Shown: positions 46,580-55,298, counted from the stretch's first letter. The stretch is 64,000 bases of DNA from DATJLY01 sp963729295 (GCA_963729295.1 CAVSNJ010000025.1:248001-312000), one strand, 5' to 3'. Numbers and translations: made by a program. The notes: a model not told the origin generated them from the sequence alone.

Positions 46580-47688
46580 GCGAACGCGCCCGTCCGCCGT
46601 TCCGCGCCGAGCATGTCGGCAGCTTCGTCCGGCCCGAGCGGCTTCGCGCCGCGCGCCAGGCGTGGTCGCAAGGGAAGCTGCCGCAGGCCGAGCTTCGGGC
46701 GCTCGAGGACGCCTCTATCCGCGACATCATCGCGATGCAGAACCGGCTCGGCCTTCCGACGACCACCGACGGCGAGTTCCGGCGCGAGCAATGGATGCTG
46801 GTCTTTCGCGAATCGGTCGAAGGCCTCGCGCGCGAGACCATCGCCGGCACGTTCAAGTTCACGCAGGACGACGGCACCGTCACCGACACGCGGCCCGTGC
46901 CGCGCGTCAGCGGGCGCCTCAAACGCACGAAGCCGCTCGTCGCGGGGGAATTCGAGTGGTTCAAGCCGCTCGCCAAGGGCGTCCCCAAGGCGACCATCCC
47001 GTCGCCGTCGATGGCGCATCACCAGGCGGGCGACGCAACGCTCGATCGCGGCGTCTATCGCAACCGGCACGAATTCATGGCCGATATCGTCGCGATCTAT
47101 CGCGCGGAGCTGGCCGATCTCGCGCGGCTCGGCTGCACCTATCTCCAGATCGACGAATGCGCGATCCCGGTCTTGTGCGATCCCAAAAACCGCGCCTGGG
47201 TCGAGGCGCGCGGCGAATCCGCCGATGCGAATGTCGATTTCTACGTCGATGCCGTGAACGCGATCCTGAAGGGGCGTCCGGCCGGCATGACGGTGACGAT
47301 GCATATGTGCCGCGGCAATACCGGCCAGGGCATGGCGTCGGGCGGCTATGAACCGATCGCCGAGCGCGTCTTCGCGCGGCTCGACGTCGACGGCTATCTC
47401 CTCGAATACGACACGCCGCGCGCCGGCGATTTCGCGCCGCTGCGCTTCCTGCCGAAGCCCAAGATGGCGATCCTCGGCCTCGTCAGCACGAAACTGACGG
47501 CGATCGAGCCGATCGATGCGCTGCGCGCCCGCGTCGAGGAGGCGGCGCGCTTCGTCGATCTGGACCGGATCGGGCTTTGTCCGCAATGCGGCTTCGCCAG
47601 CACCTTCACGACCGCGCGCTTCACGCGGGACGACGAGGAGCGGAAGCTTACGCGCGTGATGGAGGCGGCGGCCGCGATCTGGGGCTGA
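46576..47688 (+). CDS. MetE C-terminal-domain (core-MetE) cobalamin-independent methyltransferase-like protein
   Basis: A 370-residue stand-alone homologue of the catalytic half of MetE, like YxjG/YxjH. The zinc ligands are present: His243 and Cys245 in VTMHMCRGN, Glu277 in YLLEYDTPR and Cys338 in CPQCGFAS. RAEHVGSFVRPERL and TTTDGEFRREQW are family signatures. The folate-binding N-domain of full MetE is missing, so the methyl donor may be a small methylated compound or another protein. It overlaps the acyl-CoA dehydrogenase gene by ATGA, an unusual partner for methionine synthesis; a demethylation role in catabolism is possible. Confidence 0.88.
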   Translation: MSERARPPFRAEHVGSFVRPERLRAARQAWSQGKLPQAELRALEDASIRDIIAMQNRLGLPTTTDGEFRREQWMLVFRESVEGLARETIAGTFKFTQDDGTVTDTRPVPRVSGRLKRTKPLVAGEFEWFKPLAKGVPKATIPSPSMAHHQAGDATLDRGVYRNRHEFMADIVAIYRAELADLARLGCTYLQIDECAIPVLCDPKNRAWVEARGESADANVDFYVDAVNAILKGRPAGMTVTMHMCRGNTGQGMASGGYEPIAERVFARLDVDGYLLEYDTPRAGDFAPLRFLPKPKMAILGLVSTKLTAIEPIDALRARVEEAARFVDLDRIGLCPQCGFASTFTTARFTRDDEERKLTRVMEAAAAIWG

Positions 47689-47753
47689 TCCGCGCGCTTG
47701 CGGCGGCTCAGAAATCGCCGCATGCTCGTCGCAAGACAATGGGGGGAAATCGG

Positions 47754-48941
47754 ATGAAGATTCGCGGCACGCTGCTTCTGTCGACGGCACTCATAGCCGG
47801 CATGGCGCTTGCGCCCGGCGCGCGCGCGGACGGCACGATCAAGATCGGCCTCCTCGACCAGTTCTCGGGCCAGTTCGCCGATTTCGGCGAGCAGATCGGC
47901 AACGGCGTCGACGCCTTTATCCGCGAGCATGGCGACACGGTCGACGGCAAGAAGATCGAGATCCTGAAGCGCGACCAGTCAGGCCCCAATGCCGAGCGCG
48001 CCAAGCAATTGGCGCAAGAGCTGATCGTGCGCGACAAGGTCGATTTCATCGCCGGCATCGATTTCAGTCCGACCGCGTTCGCGATGGCGCCGCTCATCAC
48101 CGAAGCGAAGAAGCCCGCCGTCATCATGAACGCGGCGACCATGAGCATCACCAGCACGTCGCCCTATTTCGTGCGCGTTTCCTCGACGCTCGAGGCGCTC
48201 GAGACCGTCTTCGGCAAATGGGTCGCCGAGAAGGGCTTCAAGAACTGCTATGTCGTGGTCTCCGACTATGTCGCGGGCCACGCCGCCGGCGACGGCTTCA
48301 AGAAGGCCTATACCGCGGCCGGCGGCACGATCGTCGGCGAGATGGGCGTGCCGCTCGAAGGGCTCGATTTCGCACCCTATGTCCAGCGCATCGCCGACCA
48401 GAAGCCCGCGGCGATCTTCCTCTTCCTCGCCAGCACAAAACAGTCCGAGGAATTCGCCAAGCTCTATGTCCAGACCGGGCTCCAGGCCGGCGGCACGAAG
48501 CTTCTGGGGGCGACCGACCTCTTCCAGCAATCGCCCGCCGCGGCGCGCGGCACGAGCGACAGCGAGATCGGCGCCTATATCGTGCAGAACTATTCCTGGA
48601 CGCTCGACAATCCGCTCAACAAGAAATACGTCGCCGACTACAAGAAGTATTTCGGCACCGAGCTCCATCCCGATTTCATGTCGTCCTCGGCCTATTCCGG
48701 CATGGAGGCGATCTACAGCGTGATCCAGAAGCTCGGCGGCACCATCGACGGCGACAAGGCGATGGCGGTGTTCAAGACGCTCGCCTTCGACACGCCGCGC
48801 GGGCCGATCTCGATCAACCCGCAAACGCGCGACGTGGTGCAGCCCGTCTATATCTTCCAGATCGAGCGCGACAAGGCCACCGGCGAGCTCGTCAACAAGC
48901 GCATCCAGACCTTCGATAAGGTGGACAACCACCCGTATTAG
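47754..48941 (+). CDS. LivJ-like ABC substrate-binding protein
   Basis: A periplasmic type-I binding protein of 395 residues. The ATG at 47754 follows GGGGGGAA and begins a signal peptide ending ARA before DGT. Fold motifs are IKIGLLDQFSGQFADFGEQI, IRDKVDFIAGIDFSPTAFAM-like strands and KNCYVVVSDYVAGHAAGDGF. It is 65 bases after the MetE-core gene and probably belongs to the same catabolic unit. No permease genes are present. The TAG stop sits at the left edge of palindromic element copy 3. Confidence 0.92.
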   Translation: MKIRGTLLLSTALIAGMALAPGARADGTIKIGLLDQFSGQFADFGEQIGNGVDAFIREHGDTVDGKKIEILKRDQSGPNAERAKQLAQELIVRDKVDFIAGIDFSPTAFAMAPLITEAKKPAVIMNAATMSITSTSPYFVRVSSTLEALETVFGKWVAEKGFKNCYVVVSDYVAGHAAGDGFKKAYTAAGGTIVGEMGVPLEGLDFAPYVQRIADQKPAAIFLFLASTKQSEEFAKLYVQTGLQAGGTKLLGATDLFQQSPAAARGTSDSEIGAYIVQNYSWTLDNPLNKKYVADYKKYFGTELHPDFMSSSAYSGMEAIYSVIQKLGGTIDGDKAMAVFKTLAFDTPRGPISINPQTRDVVQPVYIFQIERDKATGELVNKRIQTFDKVDNHPY

Positions 48942-49060
48942 GATCTGATCCAATCACATTCGATCGTCGTTCCCGCGCAGGCGGGAACCCAGGGCGAGCG
49001 ACCTGCCTTTGCCCTGGGCCCCCGCTTTCGCGGGGGCGACGGTGGTTGGCGAAAATCCTA
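48938..49060. repeat. Palindromic element A, copy 3
   Basis: A 123-bp copy with the same three stems (GTTCCCGCG/CGCGGGAAC, CCCAGGGC/GCCCTGGG, CCCCCGC/GCGGGGG). The left end reads TTAGGATCTGATCCAATCA, close to copy 4. The right outer arm is degraded and ends CCTA. The left TAG is the stop of the binding-protein gene and the right CTA is the (reverse) TAG stop of the convergent DUF1993 gene. Confidence 0.9.
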
Positions 49061-49567
49061 CGACGGCATTGCGCCCATGAAATCGCGCTTGCCGATCTCG
49101 ATGCCGAGCTCGCGCAGGATGTTGTAGGCCGTGGTGATGTGGAAATAGAAGTTCGGCATCGCCAGGTGATAGAGATAGTTCTGCGCCTTGAAGGGACGCG
49201 GCTGGCCGCCCATGGGGACGGTGATCTGCGTTTCGTCCTTGCCGTCGAGCTGCGCCGGCGTCAGCGTCTGCAAGAACGCGACGGTCTTGTCGATCCGCGA
49301 CTTCATCTCCTCGAAGCTGTTGTCGAGATCCGGGAGTTTCGGCACTTCGACGCCCGCGGCGCGGCCGGCGCCCAGCGCATGCTCCGACGCTTGGCGCACC
49401 TGGCGCGCGAGCGTGAACATGTCAGGGTAAAGGCGCAAATTGAGGACCACGTTGGCGTCGAGCTTCTTCGCCTGGATCGCCGCCTCGCTCTTCTCGAGGA
49501 CGCCCTTCAAGCCGCCCAGAAGCTGCACGAACACCGGCACGGACGCGGAATACATCGTAATGGCCAT
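49058..49567 (-). CDS. DUF1993 family protein
   Basis: A 169-residue helical cytoplasmic protein. The starting AITMYSASVPVFVQLLGGLK, the central NLRLYPDMFTLARQVRQASE and PNFYFHITTAYNILRELG near the end are DUF1993 signatures. The fold is related to DinB-like four-helix bundles. The function is unknown; some relatives bind metals through His residues. It stands alone, convergent with a binding-protein gene across repeat copy 3. Confidence 0.85.
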   Translation of the reverse strand: MAITMYSASVPVFVQLLGGLKGVLEKSEAAIQAKKLDANVVLNLRLYPDMFTLARQVRQASEHALGAGRAAGVEVPKLPDLDNSFEEMKSRIDKTVAFLQTLTPAQLDGKDETQITVPMGGQPRPFKAQNYLYHLAMPNFYFHITTAYNILRELGIEIGKRDFMGAMPS

Positions 49568-49698
49568 AAGTCTCCCTCCTCGTTTGCAAGTTCATCGCGC
49601 ACGATCTTAGCCGGGCGCGCGGTCCCTGCAAGACCGCCGTCTTGCCAAGCGGGTGCGAACGAAGCCTAATCGGCGCGAGCAGACCCGAGGGAGCCACC

Positions 49699-50901
49699 AT
49701 GCCGGAAGCGCTGCGCCCGCTCGCGCCCGAAAGCCTCGCGCCCGAATTGCGCGCGATCGTCGAGGCGGAGTTTCCGCGCTTCTCGGCGGCCGAGATGGCG
49801 CGCCGGCGCGACGCGATATCGTCCGCGATGGCGGCAGCCGAAATCGATCACCTGCTGATCTACGGCGCGAACCGGACCGGCAACATCATCCAGTATCTCA
49901 CGCAATGGCCGGTGCTGACCGAGGCCGCGGGCGTCCACACGCCGGGCAAGCGCGACTGCCTTTATATCCACTACTACAACCACATCAACCAGGCGCGGAA
50001 GCTCGCCGAGGCGCAGGTCGAATGGGGCGACCAGTCCGCGGTCGGCTGCGCCATCGCCGAGCTCGAGCGCCGCGGCGCGAGGCCTGGCCGCGTCGGCGTC
50101 ATCGGCCCCTTGGGCTTCCGCGGGCACGAGGCGCTCACAAACGCGTTCGGCCGCATCAAGGATCTGAACCAGCCTTATATCCGCCTGCGCATGGTGAAGT
50201 CGGCCGAGGAGATCCTCTGGTACCGCATCGGCGCGCATTTCTGCGATCTCGGCATCGGGGCGCTCGAGCGCAATCTGCGCCCGGGGCTCAGCGAGCGCGA
50301 ACTGGGCGCCATCATCGAAGGCGCCTGGCTGCCCTATGGCGGCGGCAACGTCATCCATTTCATCGGCGTCACGCCCATGGGCGATCCGCACCTTCCCGTG
50401 CCGGCGCAATATCCCTCGACGCGGCGCGTCCAGGCGGGCGACGTCGTCACCACCGAGATCAGCGGCGCCTTCTGGGACCATTCGGGGCAGGTGCTGCGCA
50501 GCTTTGCCGTCGGCGCCGAGCCGACGCAGCTCTACCGCGATCTGCATGCGTGCGCCGATGCGGCGTTCGACGCGATCTTCGCCGCCGTCCGCCCCGGCGC
50601 GAAGCCGGCCGATCTCGTTGCCGCCGCGCGCGTCATCGAGGAGCGCGGCTTCACCACCAACGACGACATCGTGCACGGCTATGGCGGGGGGTATCTGCCG
50701 CCGGTGCTGGGCTCGAAGAGCCGGCCGTCCGGCCCCATTCCCGATTTCGCGCTCGAGCCCGGCATGATGATGGTGATCCAGCCCAACGTTATCACGCGCG
50801 ACGATCGCGCCGGCGTGCAGACGGGCCAGCTTGTGCTCGTGACCGATGAGGGCGCAAAGTCCATGCACAATTTCCCGCGCGGCTTCCGCCGCGTCGGCTG
50901 A
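49699..50901 (+). CDS. M24-fold (creatinase/Xaa-Pro aminopeptidase-like) protein lacking the metal site
   Basis: A 400-residue pita-bread-fold protein. It starts at ATG 49699 after GAGGGAGCC. The N-terminal creatinase-like domain covers about 30-165 and the catalytic-fold domain follows. In metallopeptidases of this fold five ligands (Asp, Asp, His, Glu, Glu) hold two metals. Here the aligned positions read Glu253 (TTEISG), Asp260, His326 (DDIVHGYGGG), Gln361 (VIQPNV) and Gln376 (QTGQLV). The enzyme is therefore unlikely to be a metallopeptidase; creatinase, which needs no metal, is the precedent. Followed 9 bases later by an FAH-family gene, it probably hydrolyses a small catabolic intermediate. 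Confidence 0.85.
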   Translation: MPEALRPLAPESLAPELRAIVEAEFPRFSAAEMARRRDAISSAMAAAEIDHLLIYGANRTGNIIQYLTQWPVLTEAAGVHTPGKRDCLYIHYYNHINQARKLAEAQVEWGDQSAVGCAIAELERRGARPGRVGVIGPLGFRGHEALTNAFGRIKDLNQPYIRLRMVKSAEEILWYRIGAHFCDLGIGALERNLRPGLSERELGAIIEGAWLPYGGGNVIHFIGVTPMGDPHLPVPAQYPSTRRVQAGDVVTTEISGAFWDHSGQVLRSFAVGAEPTQLYRDLHACADAAFDAIFAAVRPGAKPADLVAAARVIEERGFTTNDDIVHGYGGGYLPPVLGSKSRPSGPIPDFALEPGMMMVIQPNVITRDDRAGVQTGQLVLVTDEGAKSMHNFPRGFRRVG

Positions 50902-50910
50902 GAGGGAGCG

Positions 50911-51876
50911 ATGCATCTCTACACCATCACGAACGCAAGCGGACCTGCCCGCGCCGCCGTCGGCATCGGCAGCGAGATTCTGGACCTGGGCGCCAGCGAC
51001 GCGGCCGTGCCGGCGGCGCGAACGCTGCCGCACTCGGTGCGCGGCATCATCGCGAGCGGCGAGGAAGCCATGGCGGCGCTCCGGCGCATCGTCGATCAGG
51101 TGGGCGGCACTGCCGCGCTCGCCGGGCGCTTGCGCGAAGAGGGCGCGCTCGTCCCGCGCGAGAAGGCGCAGCTTCTGGCGCCGATCCTCGATCCCGGCTT
51201 CGTGCTCTCCTGCGGCATGAATTACCACGCGCACTTGAAGGAGATGAAGTCGGCGACGCCCGAGAATCCGGCGCATTTCGCGAAGAACGTCGCCGCCATC
51301 ATCGGCCCGGGCGCGGCGATCCGCCTGCCGGCGTCGAACCCCGACATGGTCGACTGGGAGGGCGAGTTCTGCGCCGTGATCGGCAAGCCCACCCACGCCG
51401 TCAGCGCGAAGGACGCGCTCGATCACGTCGCGGGCTATACGCTCGTCAACGACGTGTCGGCGCGCGACTGGGTCGCGCCCATCGCCAAATCGTCCGGCAC
51501 GATGGGCCCGATCATGGCGTGGGAGAAAAACCTTCTCGGCAAGCAGTTCCCGACCTTCTGCCCGATGGGCCCGGCCTTCGTCACGAAGGACGCGATCCCC
51601 GACCCGCACGATGTGGCGCTCGAGACGCGCGTCAACGGCCAGGTGATGCAATCCACCAATACCAGCGATCTCGTCTTCAACGTGGCGCAGCTCATCGCCT
51701 ACTACTCGTACTTCTATTTGCTGCGGCCGGGCGACGTCATCACCACCGGCTCGCCCGCGGGCGTGGGCTATGGCCGCGATCCGAAGGTGTTCCTGCGCGC
51801 CGGCGACACCGTCGCCGTCACCGCCGCCGGCATCGGCACGCTCAGCAATCCCGTCGCGGGGCCGGGCGCGCGCTAG
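50911..51876 (+). CDS. Fumarylacetoacetate hydrolase-family protein
   Basis: A 321-residue FAH-fold hydrolase or decarboxylase, using Mg or Mn to cleave C-C bonds of 2,4-dioxo or acylpyruvate acids. Metal ligands are Glu150 and Glu152 in DWEGEFCAVIG and Asp181 in LVNDVSARDW; YYSYFYLLRPGDVITTGSPA supplies the C-terminal loop. It shares its ligand spacing exactly with the second FAH gene at 52979, so the two are likely paralogues. It follows the M24-fold gene by 9 bases. The stop lies in a CTAG shared with ridA-type gene. Confidence 0.92.
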   Translation: MHLYTITNASGPARAAVGIGSEILDLGASDAAVPAARTLPHSVRGIIASGEEAMAALRRIVDQVGGTAALAGRLREEGALVPREKAQLLAPILDPGFVLSCGMNYHAHLKEMKSATPENPAHFAKNVAAIIGPGAAIRLPASNPDMVDWEGEFCAVIGKPTHAVSAKDALDHVAGYTLVNDVSARDWVAPIAKSSGTMGPIMAWEKNLLGKQFPTFCPMGPAFVTKDAIPDPHDVALETRVNGQVMQSTNTSDLVFNVAQLIAYYSYFYLLRPGDVITTGSPAGVGYGRDPKVFLRAGDTVAVTAAGIGTLSNPVAGPGAR

Positions 51877-52307
51877 CGTTTCGGCACATAGCCGATCGCC
51901 TCGATTTCGAGGCCGCAATCCATCGGCGTGCGGCCGGCCTGCATGCGGGTGCGCGCCGGCAGCGTTGCGGTACTCGTGAAATAGCGGCGATAGATGCGGT
52001 CGAAGCTCTCCTGCTGCGTCTGGTCCTTCATCCAGACGATCACCTTCAGGAGGCAATCCATGTTCGAGCCCGCCGCCTCGACGAGCTTCTTCATGTGGTC
52101 CATGACGATCTCGACCTGGCGCTCGAACGAAATGTTGGGGAAGGGCGGGATCGGCTGCCCCGCCGCCCGCGCCGCGCGCAGCTTGGCGCAATAGTCCTCC
52201 TCGAACGGCGGCAGGCCGGAGATGAAGAACATGTCGCCATAGCGCACGCACATGTTGAATGGCCCGCTGGTTTCGGGTACGTCGGCCTTGATGACTTCCT
52301 TGTCCAT
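51873..52307 (-). CDS. RidA/YjgF-family enamine/imine deaminase-like protein
   Basis: A 144-residue member of the Rid superfamily. The fold begins VRYGDMFFISGLPP, and the key Arg (about 119) lies in TLPARTRMQAGRTP, the position that binds carboxylate in active RidA; EIEAIGYVPK ends the protein. It has a short insert (YCAKLRAARAAGQPIPP) not found in E. coli RidA, as in the Rid-like subgroups. Likely roles are clearing reactive enamines or hydrolysing an intermediate of the surrounding pathway. The stop overlaps that of the FAH gene in CTAG. Confidence 0.9.
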   Translation of the reverse strand: MDKEVIKADVPETSGPFNMCVRYGDMFFISGLPPFEEDYCAKLRAARAAGQPIPPFPNISFERQVEIVMDHMKKLVEAAGSNMDCLLKVIVWMKDQTQQESFDRIYRRYFTSTATLPARTRMQAGRTPMDCGLEIEAIGYVPKR

Positions 52308-52353
52308 GGCGCTTCCCTCTCTGGCCCATCGACCCTAGCACACTGGAATCACG

Positions 52354-52974
52354 ATGACGGCGAACGATCCCGAATATCAGCGCTGGAACGAGCGCTTCTC
52401 CGCACCCGACTATGTTTTCGGCACCGAGCCCAACCTGTTCCTCACAGCGCAGGCGCATCGCTTGAAGCCCGGACAGAAGGCCCTCGTCCCGGCCGACGGC
52501 GAAGGGCGCAACGGCGTCTGGCTTGCGCGCCAGGGGCTCGACGTGACCGCGCTCGACTTCTCGCCCGCGGCGCAGGCGAAGGCGCAGAAGCTCGCGGCGC
52601 GGTTCGGCGTGAGGCTCCGCACCGAGCTGGCCGATCTGCGCCAGTGGCGCGCCGAGCCCGAGCGCTACGACATCGTCGCCGCCATCATGATCCAGTTCGC
52701 GCCCTCGCCCGAGCGCGAGGCGATCTTTGCCGCGCTTGTCGCATCGCTGAAGCGCGGCGGGCTTTTGCTGTTGCAGGGCTATCGGCCGGAGCAGCTCGCC
52801 TACAAGACCGGCGGGCCGCCCGTTGTCGAGAACATGTACACCGAGGAATTTCTGCGGCGCACCTTCGTCGGCATGAACATCCTGCACCTCAGCGCGCATG
52901 ACGACGCGATCGCCGAGGGCGCGGGCCACAGCGGCATGTCGGCGCTCATCGACATGGTGGCGGAAAAGCGCTGA
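52354..52974 (+). CDS. Class I SAM-dependent methyltransferase (TehB-like/thiopurine-type)
   Basis: A 206-residue methyltransferase. The start MTANDPEYQRWNERFSAPDY followed by VFGTEPNLFL is typical of the tellurite-resistance/thiopurine methyltransferase group. Motif I reads ALVPADGEGRNGVWLARQG and the acidic motif VTALDFSPAAQAKAQ, with YDIVAAIMIQF as motif IV. The target could be a chalcogen or a small metabolite. It is convergent with the second FAH gene (4-base gap) and divergent from the RidA-type gene. Confidence 0.88.
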   Translation: MTANDPEYQRWNERFSAPDYVFGTEPNLFLTAQAHRLKPGQKALVPADGEGRNGVWLARQGLDVTALDFSPAAQAKAQKLAARFGVRLRTELADLRQWRAEPERYDIVAAIMIQFAPSPEREAIFAALVASLKRGGLLLLQGYRPEQLAYKTGGPPVVENMYTEEFLRRTFVGMNILHLSAHDDAIAEGAGHSGMSALIDMVAEKR

Positions 52975-52978
52975 GTCC

Positions 52979-53917
52979 TCAGGCGGCGGCGCGCACCGGA
53001 TTGGCGAGTGTGCCGATGCGGTCGACCGTGACCGTGACGGTGTCGCCTGGCTGCATGAAGACCTTGGGCTTGCGGCCAAAGCCCACGCCCGCGGGCGAGC
53101 CCGTCGTCAGCACGTCGCCCGGCAGGAAACGGTACCAGCGCGCGAAGAACGCGATGAGATCGGGAATGCGCCAGATCAGGTCCGACGTATGCGCGTCCTG
53201 CATCACCTTGCCGCCGAGCGTCGTCACCATGCGCACGTCGTGCGGGTCGGGGATCTCGTCCTTGGTCGCGATCACCGGCCCCATCGGGCAGAAGCCCGGA
53301 AGCTGCTTGCCCATGCGGTTCAGGTCGGGATCGCGCGTGGCGCGGAAATTCTCGACCCAGTCGCGCGCCGAGACGTCGTTGATGAGCGTGTAGCCGGCAA
53401 CCGTCGCCATCACCTCGGATGCCGCGAGATTGTGGCAGGGGGCGCCGAACACGATCGAGAACTCGCCCTCGAGATCGACCATCGCCGGGCATTGCGGCGG
53501 CAGCACGATGGGCGCGCCGGGGCCGATGATGGCGTTGGCGTTCTTCATGAAGGCATGCGGCTCCTTCTCGCCTTCGCTCTGCATCTCGGCGAGGTGGCTG
53601 TTGTAGGCGCGGCCGTGCGAGAGGACGATGCCGGGGCGCGGCACCGGCGCCAAGAGCGTCGTCGCCGCGAGCGGCTTGAGCGCGCCCGCCGCGCGCAGCC
53701 GCGGCGCCACCTCCGCGCGCCCCGATGCGACGTGGTCGGCGAGACGGCGGACGAGGTCGAGCCCGTCCGGCCCGCCGGCCAGAAGATCGGGCATCGCCGC
53801 CGGGACCCAGCCCGCCAGCGGCAGGATGTCGCGCGCCAACGCGAAATCGAGCACGTCCTCGCCGACGACAACGCCGGCGCGGCCGCCCGGCGGCACGGAG
53901 ATCGTGACGAGCTTCAT
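52979..53917 (-). CDS. Fumarylacetoacetate hydrolase-family protein (second copy)
   Basis: A 312-residue FAH-fold enzyme. It starts MKLVTISVPPGGRAGVVVG at 53917, which overlaps the VOC gene stop by ATGA. Metal ligands are Glu150 and Glu152 in DLEGEFSIVFG and Asp181 in LINDVSARDW; FLPGDVLTTGSPAGVGFG forms the active-site lid. It is last in the leftward operon deacetylase-VOC-FAH, whose ATGA overlaps on both sides imply stoichiometric production. An extradiol-type VOC followed by an FAH hydrolase is the usual logic of meta-cleavage pathways. Confidence 0.92.
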   Translation of the reverse strand: MKLVTISVPPGGRAGVVVGEDVLDFALARDILPLAGWVPAAMPDLLAGGPDGLDLVRRLADHVASGRAEVAPRLRAAGALKPLAATTLLAPVPRPGIVLSHGRAYNSHLAEMQSEGEKEPHAFMKNANAIIGPGAPIVLPPQCPAMVDLEGEFSIVFGAPCHNLAASEVMATVAGYTLINDVSARDWVENFRATRDPDLNRMGKQLPGFCPMGPVIATKDEIPDPHDVRMVTTLGGKVMQDAHTSDLIWRIPDLIAFFARWYRFLPGDVLTTGSPAGVGFGRKPKVFMQPGDTVTVTVDRIGTLANPVRAAA

Positions 53918-54408
53918 GGCGTTTCTCCGGCCGGCGCGGGAGGCCTTCGGCGCGGCTGATCGGGAATGTCGCCGCGGGCGAAATGCCGGTCGTAGCGGCC
54001 GTCGCCGCCGCCCTGGCCTTCGCCGGCATACTGGAATTCCCACCAGTTGCCGTCGCGGTCCAGGAAGTAGAAGCCGTAGGTGCCGTGATTGTCGGTGATC
54101 TTGGTCACTTTCTGGATGCCGTAGCGGTCCTTGTGCTCGAGCGCCAAGGCGTGCGCGCGGTCGACGTCGGCGCGCGTGTCCATGTCGATGCCCCAGTGGT
54201 TGCCGACCTTGAGCGTGCGCACCCGCTCGCCCGCCTCGAGGCAGACGATCGCCCAATAGCCGCCCTTCCTGAGCATCATCGCGCGCGGCGCGTGGTGGAC
54301 GCAGTCGAGCCCCAGAAATTCCTCGTAGAACGGGCGCGATGCGGCAAGGCTGCGGCATTCGAGCGTGCCGTGCGTCAGCATGCGCGGCCGGTTGAGCGGC
54401 TCCGTCAT
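53914..54408 (-). CDS. VOC-family extradiol dioxygenase-like protein
   Basis: A 164-residue vicinal-oxygen-chelate protein. Candidate metal ligands are His13 (MLTHGTLECRS), His71 (GNHWGID) and Glu124 (NWWEFQY), matching the His-His-Glu set of extradiol dioxygenases and glyoxalases in a single-module form. The C-terminal tail is Pro/Arg-rich. It overlaps the upstream deacetylase-fold gene and the downstream FAH gene by ATGA each. A ring-cleavage or isomerase step before FAH hydrolysis is inferred. Confidence 0.88.
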   Translation of the reverse strand: MTEPLNRPRMLTHGTLECRSLAASRPFYEEFLGLDCVHHAPRAMMLRKGGYWAIVCLEAGERVRTLKVGNHWGIDMDTRADVDRAHALALEHKDRYGIQKVTKITDNHGTYGFYFLDRDGNWWEFQYAGEGQGGGDGRYDRHFARGDIPDQPRRRPPAPAGETP

Positions 54409-55262
54409 GGTTGGCCTCCGAAGAAACGCTTGGCGTAGGACAGGTCGCCGGGATTGCTGGCGCGGAACCATTCCGCGAGCTCGTCGTGCCGCGCCATCCA
54501 CACGTCGCCGAAGCCCGCGAAATAGCGCAAGAGCTTCTCGAACTGCGCGGCGATGAGCGGGCGGCCGCCGAAATGGCTGTGCAGTGCGATGTGGACGAGC
54601 GCCATGGGCTCGGCATCATAGAGATAATCGAAGCTGTCCTTGTAGACCTCGTAGAAGTCGCGCGGGCTCGCGCGCAGGACGCGGTTGTCGACGAACTCCG
54701 ACCACGGCAGCGCCACGATCTCGCCCGCCGGCGTCGTCTCGAGCCGCGGCAGCGAGCAGTCGAGCGCGTCGGCGTACCAGCGGATTCCCTCGCGCACCAG
54801 GAGGCCGGGCGTCTCGGGCGTGGCGCTGTAGACGTTGCTGACCCAGCCACGCGGGCGCCGGCCGGTGGCGCGCTCGAAAATGTCGAGCACGCGGCGGATG
54901 AGCGCCTGCTGCTCGTCGGGCTTCAGGTCGGAGAGATACTGGTCCTGGGCATAGGAATGGGCGCCGAGATCGTGCCCCGCGGCGAGCGCGGCTTTCGCGG
55001 CCTCGGGATAGAGCTCGACCGAGCGGCCGTTGGCGAAGACCGTCGCCGTGACCCCGGCGCGGTCGAGCACGCGCAGCAGACGCCACACGCCCTCGCGGCC
55101 GCCGTAATTCGACCATTCGATGCCGCCATGGTCGATCGCGCCGGGCTTCAGCGGCGTCGTGCGCGGGAAATAGGTCGGCGAGCGCCCTTCGCTCCAGCTC
55201 TCGAGAAGCACGCTCACCAGGATGGCGATGCGCTTGCCGCCCGGCCAACTTGCCGCCGCCAT
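54405..55262 (-). CDS. Polysaccharide deacetylase-fold hydrolase (allantoinase PuuE/cyclic imidase-like)
   Basis: A 285-residue NodB-homology protein without signal peptide, so it acts in the cytoplasm rather than on cell-wall glycans. True polysaccharide deacetylases have an Asp-His-His metal triad. Here the first motif is SVLLESWSEG (Glu instead of Asp) and the second is LGAHSYAQDQ, where the second His of HxxxH is Gln. VHIALHSHFGGRP supplies C-terminal His residues. These changes match the PuuE/cyclic-imidase branch that opens amide rings. It begins the operon with VOC and FAH genes, so hydrolysis of a cyclic amide or imide may start that pathway. Confidence 0.86.
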   Translation of the reverse strand: MAAASWPGGKRIAILVSVLLESWSEGRSPTYFPRTTPLKPGAIDHGGIEWSNYGGREGVWRLLRVLDRAGVTATVFANGRSVELYPEAAKAALAAGHDLGAHSYAQDQYLSDLKPDEQQALIRRVLDIFERATGRRPRGWVSNVYSATPETPGLLVREGIRWYADALDCSLPRLETTPAGEIVALPWSEFVDNRVLRASPRDFYEVYKDSFDYLYDAEPMALVHIALHSHFGGRPLIAAQFEKLLRYFAGFGDVWMARHDELAEWFRASNPGDLSYAKRFFGGQP

Positions 55263-55298
55263 GGTCGTTCCTTCGCGATGGGCCCTCGTGAGGAAGGA

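Noticed and set aside
49666..53079. 1137-codon leftward frame covering the M24, FAH, RidA and methyltransferase genes
   Set aside because: Arg/Asp/His-rich shadow composition; it overlaps four well-recognised genes and matches no domain.
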